NCBI RefSeq assembly: GCF_000712295.1
Contig: NZ_JMKI01000016.1
Location: 45,584-109,583, forward strand
Length of the DNA stretch: 64,000 bases
Origin: Synergistes jonesii
GTDB lineage: Bacteria > Synergistota > Synergistia > Synergistales > Synergistaceae
Direction: 5' to 3'
Part shown: in pieces, positions 22,489 through 29,867 of the stretch
Position numbering within the stretch: position 1 is the first letter of the stretch
How the letters are laid out: every line of letters begins with the position of its first letter
Notes under the pieces: model-generated
The model's database searches: none
Seen by the model: the letters and a program-made list of their open reading frames with translations, nothing else
Told to the model about the DNA's origin: nothing
Translations under genes and position numbers: made by a program

Positions 22489-24531
22489 TTATTTGGAATT
22501 ATCCGACGGCACTTCCGGCGTTTCCGCCGGCGTCCGCTGCTCGGTCACGTCCGCCGATGCCGCGCCGCGCTTCGGGTCGAGCATGTCGCGCGTGACCCCC
22601 TGCTGCCTCGTGGCCTTCTGATAATCGCTGTTGTTGCGCCGCAGGAGAATGTCCTCCGCCTCGCTGAGCTTCTGCCCGTCGCGGATTATGTCGTTCGTTA
22701 TCTGCGATGCATGCTGCGGCGTCTCCAGTATGTACGGCGTAAGGAATATCATCAGGTCGACTTTTTCGCGCTGTTTTTCGCTCGATTTGAAAAGGTTGCC
22801 GACGATCGGTATGTAGGAGAAGAGCGGTACGCGGTTGCGCAGCTCCTTCTCAGCCTCCTTGATGAGGCCGCCGATGACGACCGTCTCGCCGTTGGCGACG
22901 AGGACGCTCGTCTTGACCTCGCGCTTCGACGTGACGGGCGTCACGGAGTTCATCGTCGTCATGAGGTCCTCTATACTCTGCTCTATCTCGAGCGCGACGA
23001 GGTTGCCGCTCCTGATGTGCGGCGTCACGTTGAGTATAAGCCCGACGTCCTTGTATTCGTAGGAATTCGTGACCGAGTTCGTGTTCGTCTGGTTCGTAAG
23101 GCTGCCCTTCAGCTGCGGTATGACCTGCCCGACCTGCAGAGAGCTCTTCAGATTGTCGGTGCACATCAGCCGCGGCATCGAGAGGACGTTGATCGCGTCG
23201 AACTTGTTCAACAGCTTTATGTAGGCGTATACGAGCGCCGCCCCCTCCGTGTTCGTCTGCGAATAGGTGCTGCCGTTCCTTTCGACGAGCTCCTCTTTCG
23301 TGATAAGCTTCTGGTAGAGCTCCTGAATGTCCGACGTCACGGCGGTGCTGCCGAGCTGCATGTTGCCGGCGGCGACGACGCTGCCGAAGAGGTCGCCGCC
23401 CCAGGCGGCCCAGTCTATGCCGGCGCTGTTCAGCTTGTTCAGGCTCACCTCGGCGATGAGGCCGCGCAGCATTACCTGCTTCGGCTGAGTGTCAAGCTTT
23501 TCCAGTATGGCTTTTAGCGAGTTGTACTGCTCCTGCGATGCCGTGAAGATAAGGCTGTTCGTCGGCAGGTCCGGCACCACGGTGGCCGGCATGACGCCCT
23601 TCGGGTCGGGCGCAAGCTTCGCGGCGACCGCGAGTATCTGCGACAGCTGCTCGGCAACGGCCTTGGCGTCGGCGTTGTTCAGCTTGTAAACGTGGAAATC
23701 CTCTGTGCGCGACGGCACGTCCAAAGATTTTATTATGCGCTCGCCCTCGCGAAGGTTCTGGCTGCTGCCGACGAGTATCACGCGCTTCGTGCGTTCGTCG
23801 GCGACGGCGGACATCCCCGCAAGCTTGGACGACGCGTCCTTCGCTATAGCGTTCAGCTGCGCTTCCAGCAGCTTCGCGTTCGCGTACTGCAGAGAGAAGA
23901 CCTTTATCGAGCGTATGCTGTCGGGCGCGTCTATAGCGCGTACCACCCCCGCCGCGCGCGCAAGCAGCGACGCCTTGCCCACCAGCAGCACCGCGCTGCC
24001 GTTGCCTATCGGAGAGACCTGCAGCTGCGGTATCGCCATCTTCAGCGGCGAGACGACGTAGCCGGCCTTGACGTAGGAGAGGGGCACAAGCTGTACCATC
24101 ACGCTCTCCCCCGGCTCGACGCTCTGGTCTCCCTTGATCACCATATTGCTCGCGGCGCCTCCGGAGAGCGGGATCACCTTTGAATAGCCGTCCATCTCCT
24201 GAATCGCCAGGTTGTTCATCTCAAGTACGGAGAGCATGACCTGCCGCGCCTCTTTCAGCGTCACCGCCTTCGGAGAAACGACGGACACCCTGCCCGATAT
24301 GCCGGGGTTGACGAGTATATTTTCGCCGAGCAGCTCGGACATGAAGCGGATGAACTTCGCCATCTCCAGATCCTTGAAGTTGAGCTGGACGCGGCCGGCC
24401 GCGCGCATCTCCCTCGCTGCGGTTATCAGGTTCTGTTCCTCCTGGTCAGGCTCCGCGGCGGGCAGAGCGCAGGCGCTCAAAGATATGGACGCGGCGAACA
24501 GCGCGCAAATTACCGTTTTCTTCCAATGCAT
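22489..24531 (-). CDS. gspD: GspD: type II secretion outer-membrane secretin
   Basis: Forms the outer-membrane channel of the type II system. The 680-residue protein has N-terminal N0-N3 domains (DLEMAKFIRFMSELLGENIL; VVRAIDAPDSIRSIKVFSLQ; KLNNADAKAVAEQLSQIL) and the secretin domain ending VPLFSYIPIVGNLF and DLMIFLTPYIL. The N-terminus carries a lipobox-like LSAC at the end of the signal peptide, so it may be a lipid-anchored secretin. ATG at 24531 fits the GGGAG site better than the GTG three codons upstream. The 106 bases before it hold only a small hairpin (24613-24632). Confidence 0.94.
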   Translation of the reverse strand: MHWKKTVICALFAASISLSACALPAAEPDQEEQNLITAAREMRAAGRVQLNFKDLEMAKFIRFMSELLGENILVNPGISGRVSVVSPKAVTLKEARQVMLSVLEMNNLAIQEMDGYSKVIPLSGGAASNMVIKGDQSVEPGESVMVQLVPLSYVKAGYVVSPLKMAIPQLQVSPIGNGSAVLLVGKASLLARAAGVVRAIDAPDSIRSIKVFSLQYANAKLLEAQLNAIAKDASSKLAGMSAVADERTKRVILVGSSQNLREGERIIKSLDVPSRTEDFHVYKLNNADAKAVAEQLSQILAVAAKLAPDPKGVMPATVVPDLPTNSLIFTASQEQYNSLKAILEKLDTQPKQVMLRGLIAEVSLNKLNSAGIDWAAWGGDLFGSVVAAGNMQLGSTAVTSDIQELYQKLITKEELVERNGSTYSQTNTEGAALVYAYIKLLNKFDAINVLSMPRLMCTDNLKSSLQVGQVIPQLKGSLTNQTNTNSVTNSYEYKDVGLILNVTPHIRSGNLVALEIEQSIEDLMTTMNSVTPVTSKREVKTSVLVANGETVVIGGLIKEAEKELRNRVPLFSYIPIVGNLFKSSEKQREKVDLMIFLTPYILETPQHASQITNDIIRDGQKLSEAEDILLRRNNSDYQKATRQQGVTRDMLDPKRGAASADVTEQRTPAETPEVPSDNSK

Positions 24532-24637
24532 TGTCTTCACTCCCGAAAGTCCCGATGAAGCGGAAAACTGTTGTTATTTTACTTTATTTATTCATTTCTT
24601 CGCCGTTCTATCCGCCGATTTTCATCTCGGCGATAAA

Positions 24638-25042
24638 TCAATTTCCGGCGTTTTCTTCCTCTTTCGCCGCGATATAGAGAGTCAGCTCTCTTCCCTTTTT
24701 ATCGCGGATCGTCAGTTCGCGCCACGAGAGGCGCCCCGCGTCCGGCGCCTGGTCGGCCGACGCGCCGAATCTCAGCTTTCCGAAATCCCTGCCGAACATC
24801 TCCGTCTCCTTCGCTGCGGTAGTCCACGTTATATCTCCGCTCGTCCCGCTTTCGCCGAGCTCTCCGACGACGACGCCGGCCTCGACGGCTTCGGCTTCGT
24901 TCAGAAGCCCCTCCCTCTCGCTTGTCTCGGCAAGAGTCTTCTGAGCCATTATGACGAGCTTGAGCGAGGCGGTGCCGACCGCGGCGAGAATCATCACCGC
25001 AAGCATGACCTCTATCAGAGTAAAGCCCCTCCGACGCGGCAC
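24638..25042 (-). CDS. gspI: GspI-like minor pseudopilin
   Basis: A 134-residue prepilin-like protein with a class III leader (RRRGFTLIEVMLAVMILAA; cleavage between G and F, conserved Glu at +5) and a short globular domain. Size and position after gspC fit GspI, one of the tip pseudopilins. The start is GTG with a GGTGAG site. It would need the prepilin peptidase GspO/PilD, which is not in the window. Confidence 0.78.
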   Translation of the reverse strand: MPRRRGFTLIEVMLAVMILAAVGTASLKLVIMAQKTLAETSEREGLLNEAEAVEAGVVVGELGESGTSGDITWTTAAKETEMFGRDFGKLRFGASADQAPDAGRLSWRELTIRDKKGRELTLYIAAKEEENAGN

Positions 25043-25045
25043 GCG

Positions 25046-26029
25046 TTATCTCACCTGATACTTCAATTCGAGAGGCTTGCCGCCGCGCATGACCGAAACG
25101 TCGAAGCGCGAACCGGCCATCAGAGAATTGACGGCGTTAGCCGCGTCTCCCATGTTGGTTATTTTGACGCCGTTGACGGCCTGTATCACGTCGCCCTGAA
25201 GGACCCCGACGTGCGCGAATACGCTGTCGCCGTCGATGCGCTGCAGCAGCATCCCTTCGCCGTTCTCCGCCGGCACCATGCGCATTTTCCCGATTTCGTC
25301 GTAAGGATTCATCAAAAGCGCGTCGACGAGCTCTCGCGGCACGGCGCCCTCCCTGTCGGCCGAGGCCGGCTCTACGCCGGAGAAGTCTAACTTCGGCTTC
25401 GCCGGGGCGCGCGCCGCGGATTGCGCAGCCGCGGGAGGAGGAGGCGGCGGCGACTTGACCGCGGCCCCGCCGGAGAGGAGGAGGAAGAGCGGATGCGTTT
25501 CCCTCCCGTCGTCCAGAAGCGCTTCCCCGTATTTTATATTCACAAGCTTATAGCCGCCCACGCTTTGCCCCTTCAGATAAAGGCGCATCCCCTCGGGGCC
25601 GGATATCCACGCGCCGACGTTCGGCAGCGTACCGTGCAGGGTAAAGGCCGATAGGGGAGAGCGCGACGGCGCTTTCTCTGCGCCGCGCGCTTCGGCGCCG
25701 AAGGGGTTGGCCCGCGTAAAGTCCCCGAGCTCCCCGGCGCTTCCGGCGTTCGCGAAGGAGGGGGCGCGCAGCGCCGCCCTCACGGCCGCGCTCCTCTGCG
25801 CATCCAGAGAGGCGCCCAGAAGCGCGCCCTTCAGCATGAGACAGAGGCAGAGCGCCGCCAGCAGCCCCCCGACGAAGAGGGCCGGCAGCGCGCCCCGCAA
25901 AGCCTTTCCGCTTCCGCCGCGCGTTTCAAAGGGCGAACGGAGCGAGGCGAAAATTTTTCCGAATCTTTTAGCCTCGCCTCGCCGCGCGCCGCCGTTCATT
26001 TTATCTTTTGCGAAGGAGAATATTCTCAT
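25046..26029 (-). CDS. gspC: GspC: type II secretion coupling protein with PDZ domain
   Basis: Bitopic inner-membrane protein that links the platform to the secretin. The 327 residues comprise a short cytoplasmic basic part, one membrane segment (about 47-67, LPALFVGGLLAALCLCLML), a homology region (FTLHGTLPNVGAWI ... YKLVNIKYGEALLDDG) and a C-terminal PDZ domain (DSVFAHVGVLQGDVIQAVNG). The start overlaps the gspN stop as ATGA. A proline/alanine-rich linker precedes the PDZ domain. Confidence 0.88.
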   Translation of the reverse strand: MRIFSFAKDKMNGGARRGEAKRFGKIFASLRSPFETRGGSGKALRGALPALFVGGLLAALCLCLMLKGALLGASLDAQRSAAVRAALRAPSFANAGSAGELGDFTRANPFGAEARGAEKAPSRSPLSAFTLHGTLPNVGAWISGPEGMRLYLKGQSVGGYKLVNIKYGEALLDDGRETHPLFLLLSGGAAVKSPPPPPPAAAQSAARAPAKPKLDFSGVEPASADREGAVPRELVDALLMNPYDEIGKMRMVPAENGEGMLLQRIDGDSVFAHVGVLQGDVIQAVNGVKITNMGDAANAVNSLMAGSRFDVSVMRGGKPLELKYQVR

Positions 26030-26616
26030 TTTTGAATCCTCCACTCGCCCTCTTTTATTTTCGTGAGCCTGACGACGCCCAGATTTTTCGCGAGCTCGAG
26101 CGCCCTGTCCATCTCCGGCGAGGTCCTGAGCAGGAGCTCGGCGCGCATCAGGCTGCCCTCTGAAGAGAGCTCGGCTCTGCCGGTCAAAGAAGTTTTTCCG
26201 ACGAGCGCGATGTCGTCGAGCATGGCGCCGCCGCCGGAAAGCGTGAGCCGAGCGCTGCCGGAGTCCCATTCAAGAGACTGGCGCGTCACCGGCACGAGGC
26301 TGCCGCGCCCCGTTTCGATCCTGCATTTGAGCTTGCGCGAAAGGAGCGACGAGATCATCGACGGCGTGAACGAAGCTTCGCGCAGCGCAAGCCTGAAGAC
26401 GGGAAAGTCCGCGGCGACGCCGCCGTAGCTAAAGCGCTTCGAAAATATCCCGTCCACCTCCGAGGAAGAGATAGTCAAGAAAATCCCGTTTTCGGCGGCG
26501 AAGCCGACGGCGAGATTCGCCGCGGTATCGGCCGCCGTCTTCCAGGGGAAAAATATGATGACGCCGCATACTATTCCCGCGAGTGCGGCCGCGGCGCCTG
26601 CGACGTACTTTCTCAT
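26026..26616 (-). CDS. gspN: GspN-like type II secretion protein
   Basis: A 196-residue protein with one N-terminal membrane segment (VAGAAAALAGIVCGVIIFFP) and a beta-rich periplasmic domain, as in GspN, an accessory component found in only some type II systems. It sits between GspM and GspC with ATGA overlaps at both ends, which supports the assignment more than the sequence does alone. Confidence 0.72.
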   Translation of the reverse strand: MRKYVAGAAAALAGIVCGVIIFFPWKTAADTAANLAVGFAAENGIFLTISSSEVDGIFSKRFSYGGVAADFPVFRLALREASFTPSMISSLLSRKLKCRIETGRGSLVPVTRQSLEWDSGSARLTLSGGGAMLDDIALVGKTSLTGRAELSSEGSLMRAELLLRTSPEMDRALELAKNLGVVRLTKIKEGEWRIQK

Positions 26617-27056
26617 TCCCTCGAGCCCTCGACAGTCAGAGTAACGTTTATCAGCCGCCCGTCCTTCTGCGACGAGAGCGCGCGAATCTCCGCCGTCTTG
26701 ACGGAAAGGCCGTTCCTGCGGAGATCCTCGGCGAGCTTAGAGAACTCGTCGCCGTAAAGCCGGTTCAGCTGGAGCACGAGCCCCGACGGCGACGACGCGA
26801 GCTGCGCGACCCTCTCCTGAAGCCCGAGCTTCCCCACTATCTCCGAGAGCGCGGCAAGAGGCTCTTTGCCCGCGGAGGGCGCGGAGCTCGGATAGGACTT
26901 TATTTTCACAGCCGCCGAAAGCACCCGTCCCGCGTCGGCCTCGCGCTCCTCGTTCTCGGCGAGGGCCGAGAGGGCGAGCGAAAAGACGGAAAGCGCCGCC
27001 GCCCATATCAGCAACGTGACGAGCGCCGCGGAGCGCAGACGCTTAGCCTCGGGCAT
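26613..27056 (-). CDS. gspM: GspM-like type II secretion protein
   Basis: A small bitopic inner-membrane protein (147 residues) that partners GspL. It has a short basic N-terminus, one membrane segment (AALVTLLIWAAALSVFSLAL) and a periplasmic ferredoxin-like domain. The ATG at 27056 has a GAAGGA site; a GTG at 27083 overlapping the gspL stop is an alternative. Position between gspL and gspN supports the call. Confidence 0.75.
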   Translation of the reverse strand: MPEAKRLRSAALVTLLIWAAALSVFSLALSALAENEEREADAGRVLSAAVKIKSYPSSAPSAGKEPLAALSEIVGKLGLQERVAQLASSPSGLVLQLNRLYGDEFSKLAEDLRRNGLSVKTAEIRALSSQKDGRLINVTLTVEGSRE

Positions 27057-27079
27057 TTCGCACAATCCTTCGAGGGGCG

Positions 27080-28300
27080 TCACTCAGAGCGCCCCCCTTC
27101 GGAGAGGGTGAGTGTGAAGCGCATTCCTCCGCCGGGAATCCGCTGGACGTCGCCGGTCTTCGCGGCGAAGCCGTTCCTGCCGAGCGCGTCGCGGAGCTTT
27201 TGTATATCCTCCGCCTTCGACGCCTGTCCTTCAACTTCTGTGCGCTCAAGGCCGTAGCGTATAGCGTCGATCCGCACGGCTTTCGCGTCGGGCAGCTCCT
27301 TCCAAGCCGCGGCGAAGTTCGCGAGAGTCCCGTCGAGCGTGAGCTGTACTCCTCCGCCGGAGAGCAGGCCGAGCTGCTTCGTCGCGGAGGCGAGGGGGCT
27401 GCGGCTCGTCCCTCCGAGCGCGGCGGTGTATATTTCGCGCGGCGCGCTTTCGAAGGAAGACGCCGCGCGCTTGTTCTGTATGAGCAATATCGATGAAAGA
27501 ATCAAAAAAATCAGGCCGACAGCCGAGGCCGCCTTCAGAGCGGCGAAGCAGGAGGCGAAAAAGGCGTCGCAGCGCTCGGCCGTCGAAGTCCCTCTGCTCG
27601 AAAGGTCCAGGCGGGATAGGGAGGGCGACGCGGCGAAAGAAGCTTCGGCCGCGCGGCGCAGCTCTTCCCGCGACAGGCTTTCGCCGTCGATTATGCGCAC
27701 GTTGCCGGGCGCTATCTCGGCGCCGCAGGAGGAGGCGTAGCCGCGCATCAGATCCGCGAGCTCGCCGGCTCCCCCCTCGGAAGGAGACATGTATTTATAA
27801 AAGCGCGGTGTAAGGTCCTCTTCGAACCATATCGCACAGCAGCCGGAAACGCCCCGCCAGACGACGACGCCTCCTTCAGCTTCCGAGGCGAACGCGGCGG
27901 GAGCCGGCAGAAGGACGATCTCCCTGCCGAATTTTTCCTCGCACTCTTCGACCTCTTCTTTGGAGACGAACCACGCGGCGCCGCGCGTCAGGTCGGCGCG
28001 CTGCTCCGTTATCTGCGGAATCATCGAAAGCCTTTCGGCGAGGCCGCCGAGTATCGGGCGGAACGAGAAGGAAATCGCGTTCCTCAGGCTGCCTCTGCGG
28101 CCGAAGGGGTACGAAAAGGGGTAAAGGACCGCGGTGCGCAGCGGGACGAAGAAGACCCTTTTTTCGCCGGAGACGGCGCCGCCGGCGCCCTGCGAAGGGC
28201 CGTAAAATTTTATATTGCGCCGCGCTCCTACGAGCGGCGCGGAAGCCGAGCTCCCACCAAATAATTTTTTGACCTTTATCAGCCCGAATCCCCCTTTCAC
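27080..28300 (-). CDS. gspL: GspL-like type II secretion protein
   Basis: A 406-residue bitopic protein linking GspE to the membrane. The first ~250 residues form the actin-like cytoplasmic region (VVVWRGVSGCCAIWFEEDL, PRFYKYMSPSEGG). A membrane segment follows (SAVGLIFLILSSILLIQ), then a periplasmic ferredoxin-like domain. The start is GTG with a GGGAAGGG site. Sequence conservation in GspL is low, so the call rests on layout and gene order J-K-L-M-N-C. Confidence 0.8.
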   Translation of the reverse strand: MKGGFGLIKVKKLFGGSSASAPLVGARRNIKFYGPSQGAGGAVSGEKRVFFVPLRTAVLYPFSYPFGRRGSLRNAISFSFRPILGGLAERLSMIPQITEQRADLTRGAAWFVSKEEVEECEEKFGREIVLLPAPAAFASEAEGGVVVWRGVSGCCAIWFEEDLTPRFYKYMSPSEGGAGELADLMRGYASSCGAEIAPGNVRIIDGESLSREELRRAAEASFAASPSLSRLDLSSRGTSTAERCDAFFASCFAALKAASAVGLIFLILSSILLIQNKRAASSFESAPREIYTAALGGTSRSPLASATKQLGLLSGGGVQLTLDGTLANFAAAWKELPDAKAVRIDAIRYGLERTEVEGQASKAEDIQKLRDALGRNGFAAKTGDVQRIPGGGMRFTLTLSEGGRSE

Positions 28301-28306
28301 CCTGCG

Positions 28307-29218
28307 CTACCCTTCCCATTCCTCTATCATACAACTACCTTTGCTCCTGCGCACCCTGATTCTGTAATTTCTCGGCGCCCCGCCTTTCGGTTCGACGCGC
28401 ATCTCAAGCAGAAAATCCGTGCTTTCATAGCCTATCACATTAGCGAGCTTTGTGGCAAGCGCAGGAGGAAAACCCGGCACGCGGCGCAGATCATCGAGGC
28501 TCTTTATCGGCCGCGAAAGCCGCGACGAGGCTACGCCCCGCGCGGTCTCAAGCGAAATTTCAGGGTCGAGCTTCGCTATCATCTCGGGCTCGGCCACGTT
28601 GACGTTTATCTTCTGCCCACCGAGCACGTCAAGATACCTTGCGACGCCGCCCGGATGCTCCTCGTCCCCCCACAATATCGCGTCGTCGATCTCCGGCAGA
28701 GCCTTCAGCTCGCAGAGGTCGGAGAGCGGCCTGTTTATATTTTTCTCGCTCTCGGCGCCGCCGAGCTTCTGCCTGTCGTCGACGTCGATGAAATCTATCA
28801 CGCGCTGCGCGAGTTCCACGTGCCCCGCCTCTTCCCAGATGGCGTTCCAAGCCGCCCTATACTCCGCTCGCGGCGTCACGCCGTCCGGAAGCAGGATGGC
28901 GTTCAGCGGCATCTTTCCATTCAGCGGCGTCATATGCACAGTGACGGCGTAATTCCCTATTTCGATTCTGACGTCCTGCCCGGGCGCGTACAGCGGCTCG
29001 TCGAAACCGTCGTAGCCGTTGGCGTCCTCGGCGATTTTTTTGCCGGCGATTCCAGCGGCGATCTCGGCCGCGCCGCGGCACTTCAGAATGTTTTCGCGCG
29101 CCGCCGCACGCTTCGCCTCGGTGCGCGCGAACCACGCGAAGGCCGTGGCCGACGTCAGCAGCAGCGTCGTCGCGAAGAGCACCGAGATAAGGATGAAGCC
29201 TCTACTTCTTAGCGGCAT
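28307..29218 (-). CDS. gspK: GspK minor pseudopilin
   Basis: The large tip pseudopilin (303 residues). The class III leader is RSRGFILISVLFATTLLLT; cleavage after Gly, and position +5 is Ile rather than Glu, as is normal for GspK. The inserted domain shows the K-type VIDFIDVDDRQKLGG and NVNVAEPEMIAKLDP segments, the latter like the helix-hairpin-helix part of GspK. It overlaps gspJ by 17 bases. Confidence 0.9.
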   Translation of the reverse strand: MPLRSRGFILISVLFATTLLLTSATAFAWFARTEAKRAAARENILKCRGAAEIAAGIAGKKIAEDANGYDGFDEPLYAPGQDVRIEIGNYAVTVHMTPLNGKMPLNAILLPDGVTPRAEYRAAWNAIWEEAGHVELAQRVIDFIDVDDRQKLGGAESEKNINRPLSDLCELKALPEIDDAILWGDEEHPGGVARYLDVLGGQKINVNVAEPEMIAKLDPEISLETARGVASSRLSRPIKSLDDLRRVPGFPPALATKLANVIGYESTDFLLEMRVEPKGGAPRNYRIRVRRSKGSCMIEEWEG

Positions 29219-29855
29219 TGGGGAACCTCCCGGTGTGAGAATACGTTCCGCGACTCGTAAAAATTTTCGTCCTCAGCGCCGTTGGAAGGGCGCCGGCGTA
29301 ATCGTCCTCCCATTTTTCTCCGCCGTAGATCTGGAAGCGCACGCCCTCCGCTCCGGCGAGCGTCAGCTTCGCATCCTTCGCGTCGAGAGCGTCGGTGTCG
29401 ACGTCCATCGGGCTCTTCGCGCCGCCGGAGGAGCTGTCGCCGGAGGCCGCGCCGTGCGACGCTTCGCCGACGATCGTCCAGCGATAGAGCCCACGCTTCT
29501 CCGACTCGAAAGGGCCTCCGCCGGCGATTTTGTACACCACGACGCCAGTACCCTTCCCCTCGAACTTCGGCGCCCCGCTCCAGATGACGAGCCGGTCGTC
29601 GTTCTCCCGCGAGAGGCCGCTCTTGTGGATCACCTTAAAGGAGGGGAAGGAGGGGTTAGCCACGACCCTGCGCGCGTCGGAATATATCCTTTCCACAGCG
29701 GCGGCCGGGCTGCGCCGCACTCCCCAGCGCGATTGCGCTTCATCGAGCGAGCCGACGGTAAAAACGAGCGGCGCCAGCTCGGCGGAGGCTATCACGCCGG
29801 CAAGCCCCGCTACGATCATTATCTCGATCAACGTAAAACCCGCGCGGCCGCGCAT
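29202..29855 (-). CDS. gspJ: GspJ-like minor pseudopilin
   Basis: A 217-residue prepilin-like protein with leader RGRAGFTLIEIMIVAGLAGV (Glu at +5) and a larger globular domain than GspG/H/I, fitting GspJ. It is the first type II gene of the cluster in transcription order and lies 12 bases after the ligase-like gene, so the two are probably co-transcribed. Confidence 0.82.
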   Translation of the reverse strand: MRGRAGFTLIEIMIVAGLAGVIASAELAPLVFTVGSLDEAQSRWGVRRSPAAAVERIYSDARRVVANPSFPSFKVIHKSGLSRENDDRLVIWSGAPKFEGKGTGVVVYKIAGGGPFESEKRGLYRWTIVGEASHGAASGDSSSGGAKSPMDVDTDALDAKDAKLTLAGAEGVRFQIYGGEKWEDDYAGALPTALRTKIFTSRGTYSHTGRFPNAAKK

Positions 29856-29867
29856 CTATTTCCGCTG

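Noticed and set aside
19822..29855. Reading the cluster as type IV pilus genes
   Set aside because: GspC with PDZ, GspK, GspL, GspM and GspN-like proteins are type II secretion components. There is no PilT, PilM-N-O-P set or major type IV pilin.
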